Position numbers and translations under genes: made by a program
Notes under the pieces: generated by a model
The model's database searches: none
Told to the model about the DNA's origin: nothing
Seen by the model: only the letters and a program-made list of their open reading frames with translations
Origin: Leptodactylus fallax
Taxonomy: Eukaryota > Chordata > Amphibia > Anura > Leptodactylidae
Reading direction: 5' to 3'
DNA: 64,000 nucleotides
NCBI GenBank assembly: GCA_947044405.1
Contig: CAMRHE010000324.1
Location: 992,001 to 1,056,000 of the forward strand
Shown here: piece by piece, positions 23,584 through 33,888 of the stretch
Position numbering within the stretch: the stretch's first letter is position 1
Layout: each line of letters opens with the position of its first letter

Positions 23584-23832
23584 GTTAACATAAGAAAGAG
23601 TAACAGAAAGCTAACACTAGAGGAAGGTTATACTCTATACACATGATCTTCAAAGGATTTTAGAGTCCTTAAAAAAACCAAAACAAAATGCAGTCTAAGT
23701 AGAGAAGTTATTTACAACAGGTCAAAAAACAATCTGGAAAGTTGTGCGTGACAGAGGGAACTGTTATCTGTTTGCTATCAGGTGGTGATTTGTGACCCCC
23801 ACAGTTCATACATAGTGTGACATGAAGCTGGG

Positions 23833-24768
23833 ATGAATATTAAGTCTAAATTGCAGAGTTTGAAATTTTTGCATAAACCCACAGACAGAACGGCCTACCT
23901 GAGAAACGACAGCTTCCACCCCAAGCACACAAGACAATCAATTATCTACAGCAAGGCTATACGATACAATCGTATTTGCTCCGACAAAGCAGACCTGGAC
24001 AAGCACCTCCTGGATCTGAGGATGAAATTTCTCCGATTGGGATACAAACCAAAAGTGACGGACAACCAATTAAACAAAGAGGCAGCCATTAACAGAGACA
24101 GTCTGCTCACATATAGAGAGACCCAGAAGGATGCCCGAGTGCCCCTAGTTGTCACCTACAACCCACAGCTGGAAATCCTACGAAGGATTGCCAAGGAGCT
24201 CCAACCTGTGCTACATAGGAACAACAGACTCAAGGACATATTTCCAGTCCCCCCTCTCCTTTCCTTTCGACAACCACCAAACCTGAGGCGTATTATTGTC
24301 CGGAGTGCCCTGAAGGCCCCAACTGAAAATGGCACCTCACCTTGCCTACAAAAAATGTGCATGACTTGCAAGCACATCCACACCGCTGACAGTGTACCTA
24401 TCCCACAGTCACAACAGGTGCACAGAATTAGGGGGACATTTTCCTGCAGGTCTTCCAATGTGGTGTATCTCATAATGTGCGTGCAATGTCCCACCACAGG
24501 CCTCTATGTGGGGGAAACAGGGCAGAGACTTAGTCAACGAATGAACTCACATAGATCCAATATTAATAACAGCAGAACAGATCTCCCAGTGGCCGCACAT
24601 TTCTCCGGAGAAAACCACTCTATTGAAGATTTGCGGGTTGTGGTTTTAATGGGACATTTTAAGACGCAGGAGAAAAGGAAAGAATCGGAATACAAGTTTA
24701 TGCAAAAATTTCAAACTCTGCAATTTGGACTTAATATTCATGCCAGCTTCATGTCACACTATGTATGA
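23833..24768 (+). CDS. Penelope-like C-terminal protein with GIY-YIG endonuclease, no reverse transcriptase
   Basis: An open frame of 311 residues. Residues 14-71 match the region after the reverse-transcriptase core of Penelope-like proteins (KPTDR, SFHPKHT, RICS, FLRLGY). Residues 105-160 are the linker (VVTYNPQLEILRR, IFPVPPLLSFRQPPNLRR). A Cys/His cluster (C171, C176, C179, H181 or H183, C205) precedes the GIY-YIG nuclease: VVYLI (210-214), GLYVGETG (223-230), R236, H240, and a late Glu (284 or 286) before FGLN. In the family this nuclease nicks target DNA for retrotransposition. The catalytic reverse-transcriptase part is missing. The ATG and about 14 codons lie in the inverted arm, so the start was created by the rearrangement. 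Whether it is expressed is unknown. Confidence 0.75.
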   Translation: MNIKSKLQSLKFLHKPTDRTAYLRNDSFHPKHTRQSIIYSKAIRYNRICSDKADLDKHLLDLRMKFLRLGYKPKVTDNQLNKEAAINRDSLLTYRETQKDARVPLVVTYNPQLEILRRIAKELQPVLHRNNRLKDIFPVPPLLSFRQPPNLRRIIVRSALKAPTENGTSPCLQKMCMTCKHIHTADSVPIPQSQQVHRIRGTFSCRSSNVVYLIMCVQCPTTGLYVGETGQRLSQRMNSHRSNINNSRTDLPVAAHFSGENHSIEDLRVVVLMGHFKTQEKRKESEYKFMQKFQTLQFGLNIHASFMSHYV

Positions 24769-24981
24769 ACTGTGAGGGTCACAAATCACCACCTGATAGC
24801 AAACAGATAACAAATCCCTCTGTCACACACCACAACTTTCCAGATTGTTTTTTGACCTGTTGTAAATAACTTCTCTACTTAGATTGCATTTTGTTTTGGG
24901 GTTTTTTAAGGACTCTAAAATCCTTTGAAGATCATGTGTATAGAGTATAAATAATCTGTGAATGTTCAGTTCTTGTATAAC

Positions 24982-25102
24982 ACCATGTCTGAAGAAGAGA
25001 GCCAGTACTCTTGAAAGCTTACTTATAAATATACTCAGTTAGCCTCTAAAAGGTATCGCCTGATTTCTTCACTCTTCCACTACTTTCAATGGCTAACACG
25101 GT
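24982..25102 (+). ncRNA. Candidate hammerhead ribozyme in the Penelope-like tail
   Basis: Core order fits a type I hammerhead. Stem I strand ACCATGT (24982-24988); core CTGAAGA (24989-24995, matching CUGANGA); stem II AGAG/CTCT (24996-24999 with 25008-25011) with an 8-base loop and one extra T at 25012; core GAAA (25013-25016); stem III GC (25017-25018) pairs with GC (25092-25093), followed by TA. The returning stem I strand ACACGGT (25096-25102) pairs with ACCATGT at six of seven positions. The predicted cleavage is after A25095. Hammerheads are known from terminal repeats of Penelope-like elements. The extra T and the short stem III lower confidence. Confidence 0.5.
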
Positions 25103-25118
25103 ACAACATTATACTACT

Positions 25119-25131
25119 ATAGTAAAATTTC
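25119..25131. repeat. Target duplication of the Penelope-like element, right copy
   Basis: atagtaaaatttc, identical to 20804-20816. Confidence 0.85.
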
Positions 25132-26910
25132 AACATCTATCCCGCTATCATATTCTGCTGGCAGATATGGCACCATGAATCACCTGGCAGATTTGCATTA
25201 AGGCCTTACATTTGCAAAAACATATTTCCTTCTGTACAATATCTAGTTAGCTGCACTTTTAGCATGCATTGTACAAGACAATAGGCCATCCATATGGGTG
25301 AATACACCAGAATAAGTCATAACTGTATGTCCAAAAGAATACAGCCCTATAAAAGAAAAATATAGAGCCATTTTGAGAGATGTCGCCTTTTCATTGCATA
25401 GTAACTCTACAGTGTGTTTTATGTGCACTTCTACATTTAACATGCCCGTAGTACTTAACTTACTGAACAGTGTAGTGCCAATAACAAAAAATTGACATAA
25501 TTTTTAGCTTAGTAAATTCATGACAGTGGAAAATAAAAGCTTAATGGTCTGCAGTATTTTACGTCTGTATTAATAGATGTGGATGATATTTGGCTTAATG
25601 CTATTCAAGGGCTTAGAGAGCTGGGATTTACACAGTTCCACTGAGAAATCTCAAATCCTGACCTTTTATGTTTATACGTGTCATTAAATTTTTAAATACT
25701 TCACCACAAATTTTCAGAAGGATTTCTTACTGCACTTAAGAAACTTTGAAGGCTTTTAGCAAGAGGCCATGTCAGAAATTATTACGTACGAATGCTGCCA
25801 TCTAGACAATGAACTTTTTCACCTAGGGTGTATTCACAAAACTACTGCAAAACGCATGGATTTATGTACTAAAGCAAATAATCACAAAGGATGCCATTCT
25901 GCCATAATTACACCATTCTGTTTTGGGGCAGTAACAATAAGGCTTGGTGCCTCAGATATTTATGGCAATAAAAAAAAAAATTCCAGACAAATCCTTTAAA
26001 TACAGTACATATATAGATTCTGCTTCAATGAAGTTGTGGCTTCAATTTATACAATTTATAATGTAATATAACATGTAGCGCTCCAGTGGACTCCATGGAC
26101 TTATATTGGGGTCTGTTGGGGTTTGCCATTTGTTTTTAGGGCAAGAATCATACTGCATGCGGTGCTACACCTTCCAGCTAATCTGAGGATGGATGCTCCC
26201 AAATGGATCTTCCAACATAGGTGTGAACATAGACTTATATTTTTTTTACTTAATTTTTAAAGGTCCTGGAAAACAATTTTATATTTTAAAACATCATATA
26301 ATACTATATCTTAAGGCTAATAAGATAATAATAATAATAATAATAATAATAGTCCTTTAATAGTCCCACAGTGGGGAAATTCAGTGGTTCTGAATGAAGC
26401 AAAGAAATATTTATTTTGTATGTACTTCTATGATAGTATGGTATGGCATAGTAATGATCCCATTGTTATCCCATGTTAAATATAATTTTTTACTAATACT
26501 GTATATGTAGAGTAGTTACACATGAGTAGTTACTTCTTTTACAGTACATTGACATTTCCTGAAATTGTCTAGTATCAAAGCCATGGGGGAGATTTTTTTT
26601 TAAGGGAGGCAGTTTTACTGGAGTTTGCTATGGTGTAGTTTGTGCTAAATTGATCAAATGTCACGTGCTGTTTGATAAATTTGGTACATATGTAAGTCAA
26701 ACAATTGTGTTATGAGATGTTACTCCCTTTTTTGCCACCAACTTACTGGAGTGAGTTTGTGACAAAATATTTGCTACTTTTTAAAAAGTTGCATTTGACA
26801 GGATAACCAAGCCCACTTTCCTACCCATAAATTTTGGTGCAGATGAGCTCAAAAAGTCACAAAAGTCTCATCTTATTTACACAAGAATTATGGAGTGCAG
26901 GGTATGATTA
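25132..26910. other. Intronic sequence, mostly unassigned
   Basis: No coding signal. A (ATA)n microsatellite lies at about 26323-26352. Bases about 26585-26890 begin 'gggggagatttttt' and may be a decayed palindromic MITE. Confidence 0.4.
26323..26352. repeat. (ATA)n microsatellite
   Basis: About nine ATA/TAA trinucleotides. Confidence 0.85.
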
Positions 26911-27429
26911 ATTCCTCCCAATGGTGAACCTAGCCTCTTTGCTGCTTGAGGCGGACTATAGAAAGACACCCCCCCCCCCAAAAAAAAACAAAAAAAAAAA
27001 AAAACTGAGTTTCCATGCTACTAGTTTAACACACTGTTATCGTCGCACAATATACATAATACACAAAGTTATAAAACAGTTTTTAAGAATTCTTCTTCCT
27101 GTATTACTTCAGTATCAGATCAACAACACGGCATTAACAATGAAAGTAACTTCACACATCTTCTGCTTGGTGAATGGACGAGCCCACATGGCCCCCATTC
27201 TCTATAATAGGAGCCCCGCAGATAGCTGAGTACTGGACTTCGGCTATCTTTGGCACTCCCATTGAAGTGAATGAGAGCCACGCGGGTTCGTCAATCCACC
27301 AAGTGACATACCTATATATATGGCTGCGGTCAGGCTGAATTCCCACCTAGTGGGGGGAAAAAACCCAATTCTCAGGCTCAGTGGGGGTCTCAGCAGAAAG
27401 ACCCCCATCAATCAGGTATTTATCCTCTA

Positions 27430-28060
27430 TCATTTAGGTGAATACAGTGCAGTAACATTCTGTGACTTACAGGTGACGTCTCTGACTAATCCTTCACATT
27501 TCCCTTCTCTTCCCTCTGGACCGCCATGACCACTTCTTCCAGGTGTGACTTGTCTCTGTAAAGGTTGCAACACAGACATCTTTGGCTCCTCACTTTTTCA
27601 GGCATCCAACCCACATTGTCCTCACCTACACAAAGCCCCCATTCTGCTGCTACCCCCAATTATATAATATATGATATAACCCCCCATAATGAATAATACC
27701 CCCAAGTGCATCTTTATATTAATAATGTCCGTGTGTACCCTGTATAAATAGTGCCCCTTATTAATAATACCCCAGGTGTTAACTAATTAAAAGGTTTTCC
27801 AGGTCATTAATAAACTAATCAGTGGGGTTCAAAAACCCAGGACCCCCACTGACCAGCTGTTTGAATGGTACCTGTGTAAGCGCCGTGACCGCTTCTCTGT
27901 TTACATAGTGTAATTCATCTCATAGCGGCCATGTAATGTAACTGCAGCCTCGTCCTGTACATGTCTACAGTATGTGACAAGGCTACAATTACATCACACG
28001 GTCACTATAAACAGACAGCGTATAATATAAACAGGTGCCATAGCCCATGTTTATAGCGCC
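27430..28060. repeat. Dispersed repeat, paralogous to 44640-45165
   Basis: Shares 'gccatgaccacttcttcca', 'gtgacttgtctctgtaaag', 'acagacatctttggctcct' and further on 'atcagctgttt'-type, 'ggccatgtaatgtaact' and 'cacggtcactataaa' blocks with the second copy. The second half is bounded by AAAGG-type MITE ends. Confidence 0.7.
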
Positions 28061-28074
28061 CCATTTACACACAC

Positions 28075-28630
28075 TATAATGTTCCACAGCAGCCCCTGCA
28101 CACTGTATTACACAGTGTTATGGCCCGCAGCGGCCCCTGCACACTGTATTATGCCTCTCAGCAGCCCCTGCACACGGTTTTATGCTCTATAGTGGCCCCT
28201 GCTCACGGTATTATGCCCCGCATTGGCCACTGCACACGGTATTATGTTCCACAGCAACTCCTGCACACAGTATTATGCTCCATATTGGCCCCTGCACACG
28301 GTATTATGCTCCACAGTGGCCCCAGCACACGGTATTATGCTCCATAGTGGCCCCTGCACTGGTATTATGCGCTATAGTGGCCCTTGCACTGGTATTATGC
28401 TCCATAGTGGCCCCTGCACTGGTATTATCCTCCATAGTGGCCCTTGCACTGGTATTATGCTCCATAGTGGCCCCTGCACTTGTATTATGCTCCATAGTGA
28501 CCCCTGCACCCGGTATTATGCTCTATAGTGGCCCCTGCACTTGTATTATGCTCCAGAGTAGCCCCTGCACAGGGTATTATGCTCTACAGTGGTCCCTGCA
28601 CAGGGTATTATGTCCCATAGTGGCAGACCC
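28075..28630. repeat. Minisatellite, about 17 copies of a 30-33 bp unit
   Basis: The unit is of the type ggcccctgcacacggtatta followed by tgctccatagt. Central copies (28340-28500) are the most uniform, at 30 bp. Its complement, with a ggccactatggagcataata core, resembles the unit at 12778-13172 (ggccactgtggagcacactg). It is open in several frames because of the repeat, not coding. Confidence 0.9.
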
Positions 28631-29005
28631 ATGAACTATTATTATACTCTGGGGTCTTTTCAGACCCAGGAGTATAATGATTGGAGACCCAGGGGAGAAT
28701 ACAAACATAAAAACCAGAGTTACTTACCTATCCTGGACACCGGTGCACTCCTTGCAGCTTTCGGCCCTGTTTAATTGCGCACACACGTCACGTGATCAGG
28801 CCGGCGACGCGACCTGATGACGTTACCAGAGGCCTCAAGCCTGCTCGGAGTTACATCGGATCGCAGGAGGTGAGTAACACTGGTTTTTATGTTCCCTCAC
28901 CAACAGGTTACGGCCTATATATATATATATAAAAAAAAAGCTATACTCACCTGCGATGCCTTGATGCAGCCGCTGCCGCCTCCTCTTCTTGTCCGCGACG
29001 TCTGT

Positions 29006-29057
29006 ATCTCAGCGTAGGCGGCGTGATGACGTCATTGTATCGCCGCCTGCGCTGAGA
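29006..29057. repeat. GC-rich hairpin with TGACGTCA in the loop
   Basis: The arms atctcagcgtaggcggcg and cgccgcctgcgctgagat pair over 18 bases with one mismatch. The loop contains TGACGTCA, the consensus cAMP-response element. Part of the hAT-like element. Confidence 0.7.
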
Positions 29058-29068
29058 TGCGACGTCTT

Positions 29069-29148
29069 GTAAACCAGCCCAGGACAGGCCCCGCTCAGCT
29101 CTGTTTTTTTTTTTTTTTTTTAAAGCGGCCTGTCCTGGGCTGGTTTAC
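29069..29148. repeat. Perfect 22-bp inverted repeat around a T-run
   Basis: The arms 29069-29090 and 29127-29148 (core aaaccagcccaggacaggcc) are exact complements, separated by 36 bases that include about 19 consecutive T. As transcribed RNA this would form a strong hairpin. Confidence 0.85.
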
Positions 29149-29238
29149 TTTAAATAGTAAAAATGCCGCCCCCCGGACAGTGCCGCCCGAGGTGGCCGCC
29201 TCACTTCGCCTCATTAGCGGTGCGCCCCTGATTCCTCC

Positions 29239-30149
29239 CCATATGTTGAACATGTACTAGTAGGACATATAAAAAAAAAAATTGATGTCTAAATGCAGAT
29301 GTGTACAGGAACTATATTTATTACTGTATTAAATATTAACATTCTTCTTCTTAAGTCTATCCATTCAGAGATAATTACCATTACCAACATTAATAGCAGT
29401 TTAAAGCATATGTCAGATCCAGATCAATAACTATTGAATTTCAATCGATCAGAATCACTTGTAAGAATTGCCATTAAATGTAACCATTGTTTATGTTTAT
29501 AGATAGTCATAGTGTGAGTGAGTGTCTATTTATAAGCACTAAATAAATAGGATAATAACCCTTTACATGCCATGACTTTCATGATTTGAAATTTGTACAA
29601 GGAGAATTTGATGGTCATTTCCATGAAGACAATCCAGTAGTAGCACCATTGTTTCCTACCGCAGGAGCCTTGTGCTATTGTGAATCAGAATGTTATTACC
29701 ACCTGCATTTATAGTTATCCAATCATTTTTATAATGAGAATTGCCATAACTTAAAGTGTAACTAAACTTTGGATTTTGATTTTCTTGGTCATGATTAATA
29801 TCTCCCTCATAACATCGGGAGTGAGGGACATGTCAACCATGCCAAGGAGGTCTGATAAGCAAGGGGACAGCGTGACTAGGCTGAAGCTCCTCCCCGTCCA
29901 CTGTGACTACTTACGTTAATTTACATAGGACTTTTTATGCTTTCAGACATTTATAACTTCATTTTGCTGCAACAGAAGGATTACAGAGGGCACCAATAGA
30001 AAGGTCAATAGAAAGGTCATTACTTCATTGTGCACAAGATTGGGCCAGTTTATGGTGGAAAAGTCACCTGACAGGTTTACCTTTAAATAATAAAACGCTG
30101 GGTGAAACTACCACTTTACAAGACTTTGTGAAGAATTAGTGAACAGTAA
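29239..30149. other. Intronic sequence, nothing recognised
   Basis: No repeat ends or coding signals identified. Confidence 0.4.
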
Positions 30150-30690
30150 ACTTCATTTTAGCAACCAGTGCCAGGCAGCTGCAATAAGGCAAATAAAATC
30201 ATGGGATTCATGAAGAGAGGAATAGGTGATTATGACAAGGACATAGTGTTGTTTCTAGACAAATAACTGGTCAGGCCACTTATAGAATACTGCACAGTTT
30301 TGGGTACCTATATGTAAGAAAGTCTTAGCTGAACTAAAGTGGAGGAGGACAACCAAGGTAACTAAGGAAATGCATAAATTAAGGTACTAGGTACTTAGGT
30401 ATTAAGGTACATTGCATATGTTCAGTTTGGAAAAAGAAGTCTTAGGGACGATTTAACTATAATGTACAAAAATATTAATGGACACTTCAAATATCTTTCC
30501 GATGTCTCTTTACACCTAAGCCTATAACTCTGACAAAGGAATATCCTCTACCTCTGAAGGAATAAAGGTTTTACCATAGTCACGGGGATTTTTTTTCCTT
30601 CCTCTGGATCAACTTGGTATGTTTATAGGTTGGACTGGATGGACTTGTCTTTATCCAACTTTATGAGCTATGTTACTATGTACAACAGGT
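30150..30690 (+). pseudogene. LINE 3' end (CR1-like reverse-transcriptase C-terminus and tail)
   Basis: In mixed frames the + strand carries the end of a non-LTR retrotransposon protein: NKANKIMGFMKRGI, LVRPLIEYCTVLG, RSLRDDLTIMYK. It is followed by the tail 'ccttcctctggatcaact', 'aggttggactggatggact' and 'gagctatgttactatgta'. These match the conserved end of CR1-type LINEs. Several stops and deletions make it a fossil, and the 5' part is absent, as in ordinary 5' truncation. Confidence 0.75.
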
Positions 30691-31142
30691 AAGTCCTTTT
30701 CTATAATGTCCTCCTGCTGAATGTTTCTTAGTGAGAGTAGATTCTCCTCTACTTTCTGTGTGCAATGTATGATAGACATCATAGCAGATACCTGCAGATG
30801 GAAAAACTGCTTAAAATACAAAATATATATAAAGTTTGTTAAAAGGTTAGATACACTTTAAGTAAATCTGCAAACTTGTGAACTTCGTTTCAGTTGTCTG
30901 GAGTATTTTACCAAACAAAATAAAAATATTATGAGTCCCCTTTTTTATTTTTTTGTCTTTTTTTTACTATTGTGCTACATGTGTTGTTTACTGCATGGAC
31001 CCCTATGTGTTATCATATCTATGATTTTGTTAAACTTGTTTGGTTGTATTTTGTGTTTCTAGCCACATATTGTTCTGTAATTTCTATAAAAAATGTAGCA
31101 TATTATCAGATAGTCCTGTACAGGGGCTAATGTAATAACTGT

Positions 31143-31825
31143 GCAGAAGGACAAGGCGCCAATGCTCTGCTGACTCCTTAACTGCAGAGTTTCAATTGTT
31201 GGTATTAACTTTAGCACAAAAATTGAGCATTGCTGAGCAGCTGCATGTAAGACTTACATATCCAAGCAAAATGCCAAGCATTGGATGGAGTGGTGTAAAG
31301 CATGCCACCGGCAGACTGAATGAATCACACTTCTCTATCTGGCAGTCCGATGGACAAGTCTGTATTTGGCAAATGACAGGACTGAATTGTGCCAAATGTA
31401 AAGAAGAAGGGATAATGCTATGGGGATGTTTTTCAAGGGTTGGTCTAGGCCTCTTAGTTTCAGTGAAGGGAAATCTTAATGCTTTAGCATACCAAGACAA
31501 CTTCCAACTTTGTGGCAGAAGTTTGGGGGAAACCTTTTTCTGTCCCAGTGTCTGCTCCAGTCTACAAAGCATGGTCTATAAAGATATGGTGGTTGATTTT
31601 AGTGTGGAAAAACTTGACTGGCCCACAAACAGCCCTGATCTCAACCCTATTGAACACCCTTGGGATGAACTAGAAGGGAGATTGCGAGCCAAGCCCTATT
31701 GTCCAACATCACTGTCTCGCAAATACTCTTTTGAAGAAATGGGGAAAAAAAAAACCACAGGCACACTCCAAGATATCGTAGAACGCCTTCACAAAAGAGA
31801 GAAAGGTGTTTTAGATACAATATAG
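31143..31825 (+). pseudogene. Tc1-like transposase fossil
   Basis: A + strand frame contains [72 protein letters not shown]. The first catalytic Asp (usual SDESHF) is Asn. The second Asp region is scrambled by a frameshift, with APVYK seen in another frame near 31550. The Glu of NPIEH remains. No N-terminal DNA-binding region and no clear terminal repeats were found. This is a different Tc1 lineage from the other copies. Confidence 0.75.
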
Positions 31826-32629
31826 TGTCATGAAATCTCCTGTAGGTGTATTATATAGGCATCCCAATTATGGGACATTATACACAGATTTAAGTATATA
31901 TTACATACATATAAAGACATTACACGTATTTACAGTACATGCATATTACACACATATTACAGACTTATAGATTAGATTCACATTAAACATATACATTACA
32001 CATATACCTTCTCTGCAGTAGATGAGCTTTAACTTTTATTTTCGACTAGCTGGAGAGTTTAATGCAGGACAGGTCTGAGCCTATTATATTTTCCTATCCT
32101 GCTCTCTGCAGCCACCCCCCCCCCCTTCCTTTCCTGTCTAGCCTAGCTACAGGGGGATGGGAATGCTGGACCTTAATGACGCTGAAAAGAGGGGGAATTA
32201 ATTGTATAGAGGACTTTATTTCTTCACATATAATGCGGAAGAAATTTGGGCAAATTTACTATTTAAAAAAGTCAGCATTTTGTTGCAAAAAATGGCGCAA
32301 ATGCCTTAAACCACATTTACTAATTACTTTAGACAATTTCTGTGCCATGTCCAACAAGCTGGGGGCTTAATATGTAAAACTGTGTGTCAAGCTTACAACA
32401 ACATTTTAGTAATTTGTTTGTTGAAAAGTAAAATAACAAACAAAATTAGATTAGATAGTCTAAAGACTCAATCGATCTGCTGCAATTTAATACTGTCTAG
32501 TCTAAGTTTGCTCTGTCTATTAAAGTTTTAGTAAATCTGCCCTTTGTCTCTGTGTCAGCTCTTCAGAACAGTGGGGCTGGTGTGAAGGGCCTCCATTAAA
32601 GTTTTGCTAGTGCAGTGCTGATGACCGGG
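31826..32629. other. Intronic sequence, possible palindromic MITE at 32215-32545
   Basis: Bases 32215-32545 begin 'gggcaaatttacta' and end 'gtaaatctgccct', suggesting inverted ends of an old MITE. The rest is unassigned. Confidence 0.35.
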
Positions 32630-32700
32630 CCCAACCTGTGGAAGAGTAGACCCACTGGGGGATACCCCAGACCTCAGGCGGACCAGCCCGAGCAGAGAAA
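32630..32700. repeat. Dispersed repeat fragment, GGGCCCAACCTGTGG type
   Basis: 'agacccactgggggatacccc' and 'cggaccagcccgagc' blocks resemble 52190-52300 and 55385-55480. Confidence 0.4.
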
Positions 32701-32889
32701 ATCTTAACAGGTCTCCTAGGAAAGACTAACCAAAACTGCAAAGTTGAAAGATGAAATTTGCTTGCCATGGGTAATACTGTATCTCTCTTATCTTTTCCTT
32801 CTAAAGCAGCAAGACGTGTACTGTATGCCATCCAGGGGACAAATTGTAAAACCCTGCTGTAGATATTGATACAGCAGACTGATAATGAT

Positions 32890-33550
32890 GGTTACATATG
32901 CTTGTTATTCATCAGACAGAGGAAAAAGAAACCATTGTGGGCTCCATGATCTATGTACAAAGGCATTGAATTTACCAAAAATATGTGTATTGCATTTCTT
33001 CCTTGCTATATATCATCATAATTAAACCCCAAATCATTATTTATAAGAACCACACAACAGCTCAACAAATGTTTCTTTTGAGGCGAACCAGCATTTTGCT
33101 GCTAGAAAAAAATGATGTAATTAGCAGCTGAAATTTGGAGGCAATGAATCAAGTCTGCGAGGCATATTTCATTCCCTCCAATCTTGGGTTTTATACAGAA
33201 AGAATAAATGATGAAAAAAATCAAACACATGGAATCTAATTTTTGTGATGACATAATAGTTTGTTGTGTGCTTATAATTAATATGTGGGTGCCTGCTGTG
33301 TGGGAAATGAGTAAAGCTGCCAACTGAAGTGCCAAAATAAAACCTAGAATGTTGCACAGCATTCTGGTCATTTGCCTTGCCTTGTAAAATATTTATTCAT
33401 GTACAAATAGATTTGTAATAGATCTGTATTTCTTTCAGGAATGTAAACACAATGTGATAATGATTTTAATTTCTGTTTTCAAAGTGACTTTATGGAGCAT
33501 ATCCAAATAAATTAGAGTAAAGCTAGGCTGATGCCAAGTTAGGACATTGT
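32890..33550. other. Repeat-free AT-rich block, possible conserved non-coding element
   Basis: No repeat signature is seen over about 650 bases, unlike its surroundings. It has dense homeobox- and E-box-like words (taattagcagctgaaattt at 33119-33137, ataaatgatgaaaaaaatc near 33205). No reading frame has coding character. Whether it is conserved cannot be judged from one sequence. Confidence 0.25.
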
Positions 33551-33746
33551 TTTCAGAAGCGGTCTGCTAATCTCATGCCCCTATATATAATCATTGACTA
33601 GAGAAAGTACCCAATGTTGCCAGGGTATAAAGTGTGGAAGCAAAGGATTCCACCGAAGTCAGGAAGATCACCTGGCAGCTGCCACCCCACTTCAAGGGTT
33701 ATGACTAAAAACATCTAATATGTGCTGAAAAAGCATAACGTGTAAT

Positions 33747-33888
33747 GGGGAATTATTTATCTAGAATGGCAGAAAAGTAAAATGAGGCACTTGCTCATAG
33801 CAACCTATCTAGTGTCAGCTGTCATCTGTCTAAGACTCCTTTGAAAATGAAAGAACTAATCTGATTTGTTGGTATAGACAACTGCTCC
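33747..33888. repeat. Decayed copy of the GGGG(C)AGATTTATTAAA palindromic MITE
   Basis: 'ggggaattatttatct', 'cttgctcatagcaacc' and 'tctgatttgttggtatagacaac' follow the order of the better copy at 49459-49619. A half copy lies at 41908-41987. Confidence 0.5.

Larger units (their letters stand above)
20951..23627 (+). mobile_element. piggyBac-type DNA transposon with TTAT target duplication
   Basis: Perfect 17-bp inverted ends, ccttcctctagtgttag (20951-20967) and its complement (23611-23627). The empty site can be read from the other arm of the host Penelope-like element and shows a duplicated TTAT (20947-20950 and 23628-23631) instead of the TTAA usual for the family. Length is 2677 bp. Four palindromes of the form GGGTC(n)6GACCC lie near the ends, two on each side. 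The transposase gene inside is broken by frameshifts. Confidence 0.9.
20817..25118 (+). mobile_element. 5'-truncated Penelope-like retroelement with an inverted tail copy
   Basis: Bounded by a 13-bp target duplication. The right end is the natural 3' tail. The left end is an inverted copy of about 381 bp of that same tail (20817-20950 plus 23632-23878, against 24696-25080), broken by a piggyBac insertion. Without the piggyBac the element is about 1.6 kb. The body encodes the part of the Penelope-like protein after the reverse-transcriptase core, including a GIY-YIG endonuclease. Inverted partial copies at the 5' end are a known habit of Penelope-like elements. The arms differ at few positions, so the insertion is fairly young. 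Confidence 0.85.
26919..29230. mobile_element. Non-autonomous hAT-like element of 2.3 kb carrying a minisatellite
   Basis: Flanked by an exact 8-bp target duplication, attcctcc (26911-26918 and 29231-29238). The right end reads on the complement as caggggcgcaccgctaatg; the left end caatggtgaacctagcc is a weaker match, sharing CA, GGTG/GGCG and a GAGGCGG block. No transposase is seen. The interior holds a C-run/A-run, a copy of the repeat also found at 44640-45165, a minisatellite (28075-28630) and a GC-rich palindromic right part (28760-29230). Confidence 0.75.

Noticed and set aside
28120..28634. Open frames with repeated SGPCTGIMLHSGPCT-like words
   Set aside because: Product of the 30-bp minisatellite; no start context, no homology and no splice structure.
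33102..33371. Minus-strand open frame of 89 residues
   Set aside because: AT-rich sequence without homology or splice signals; treated as non-coding.
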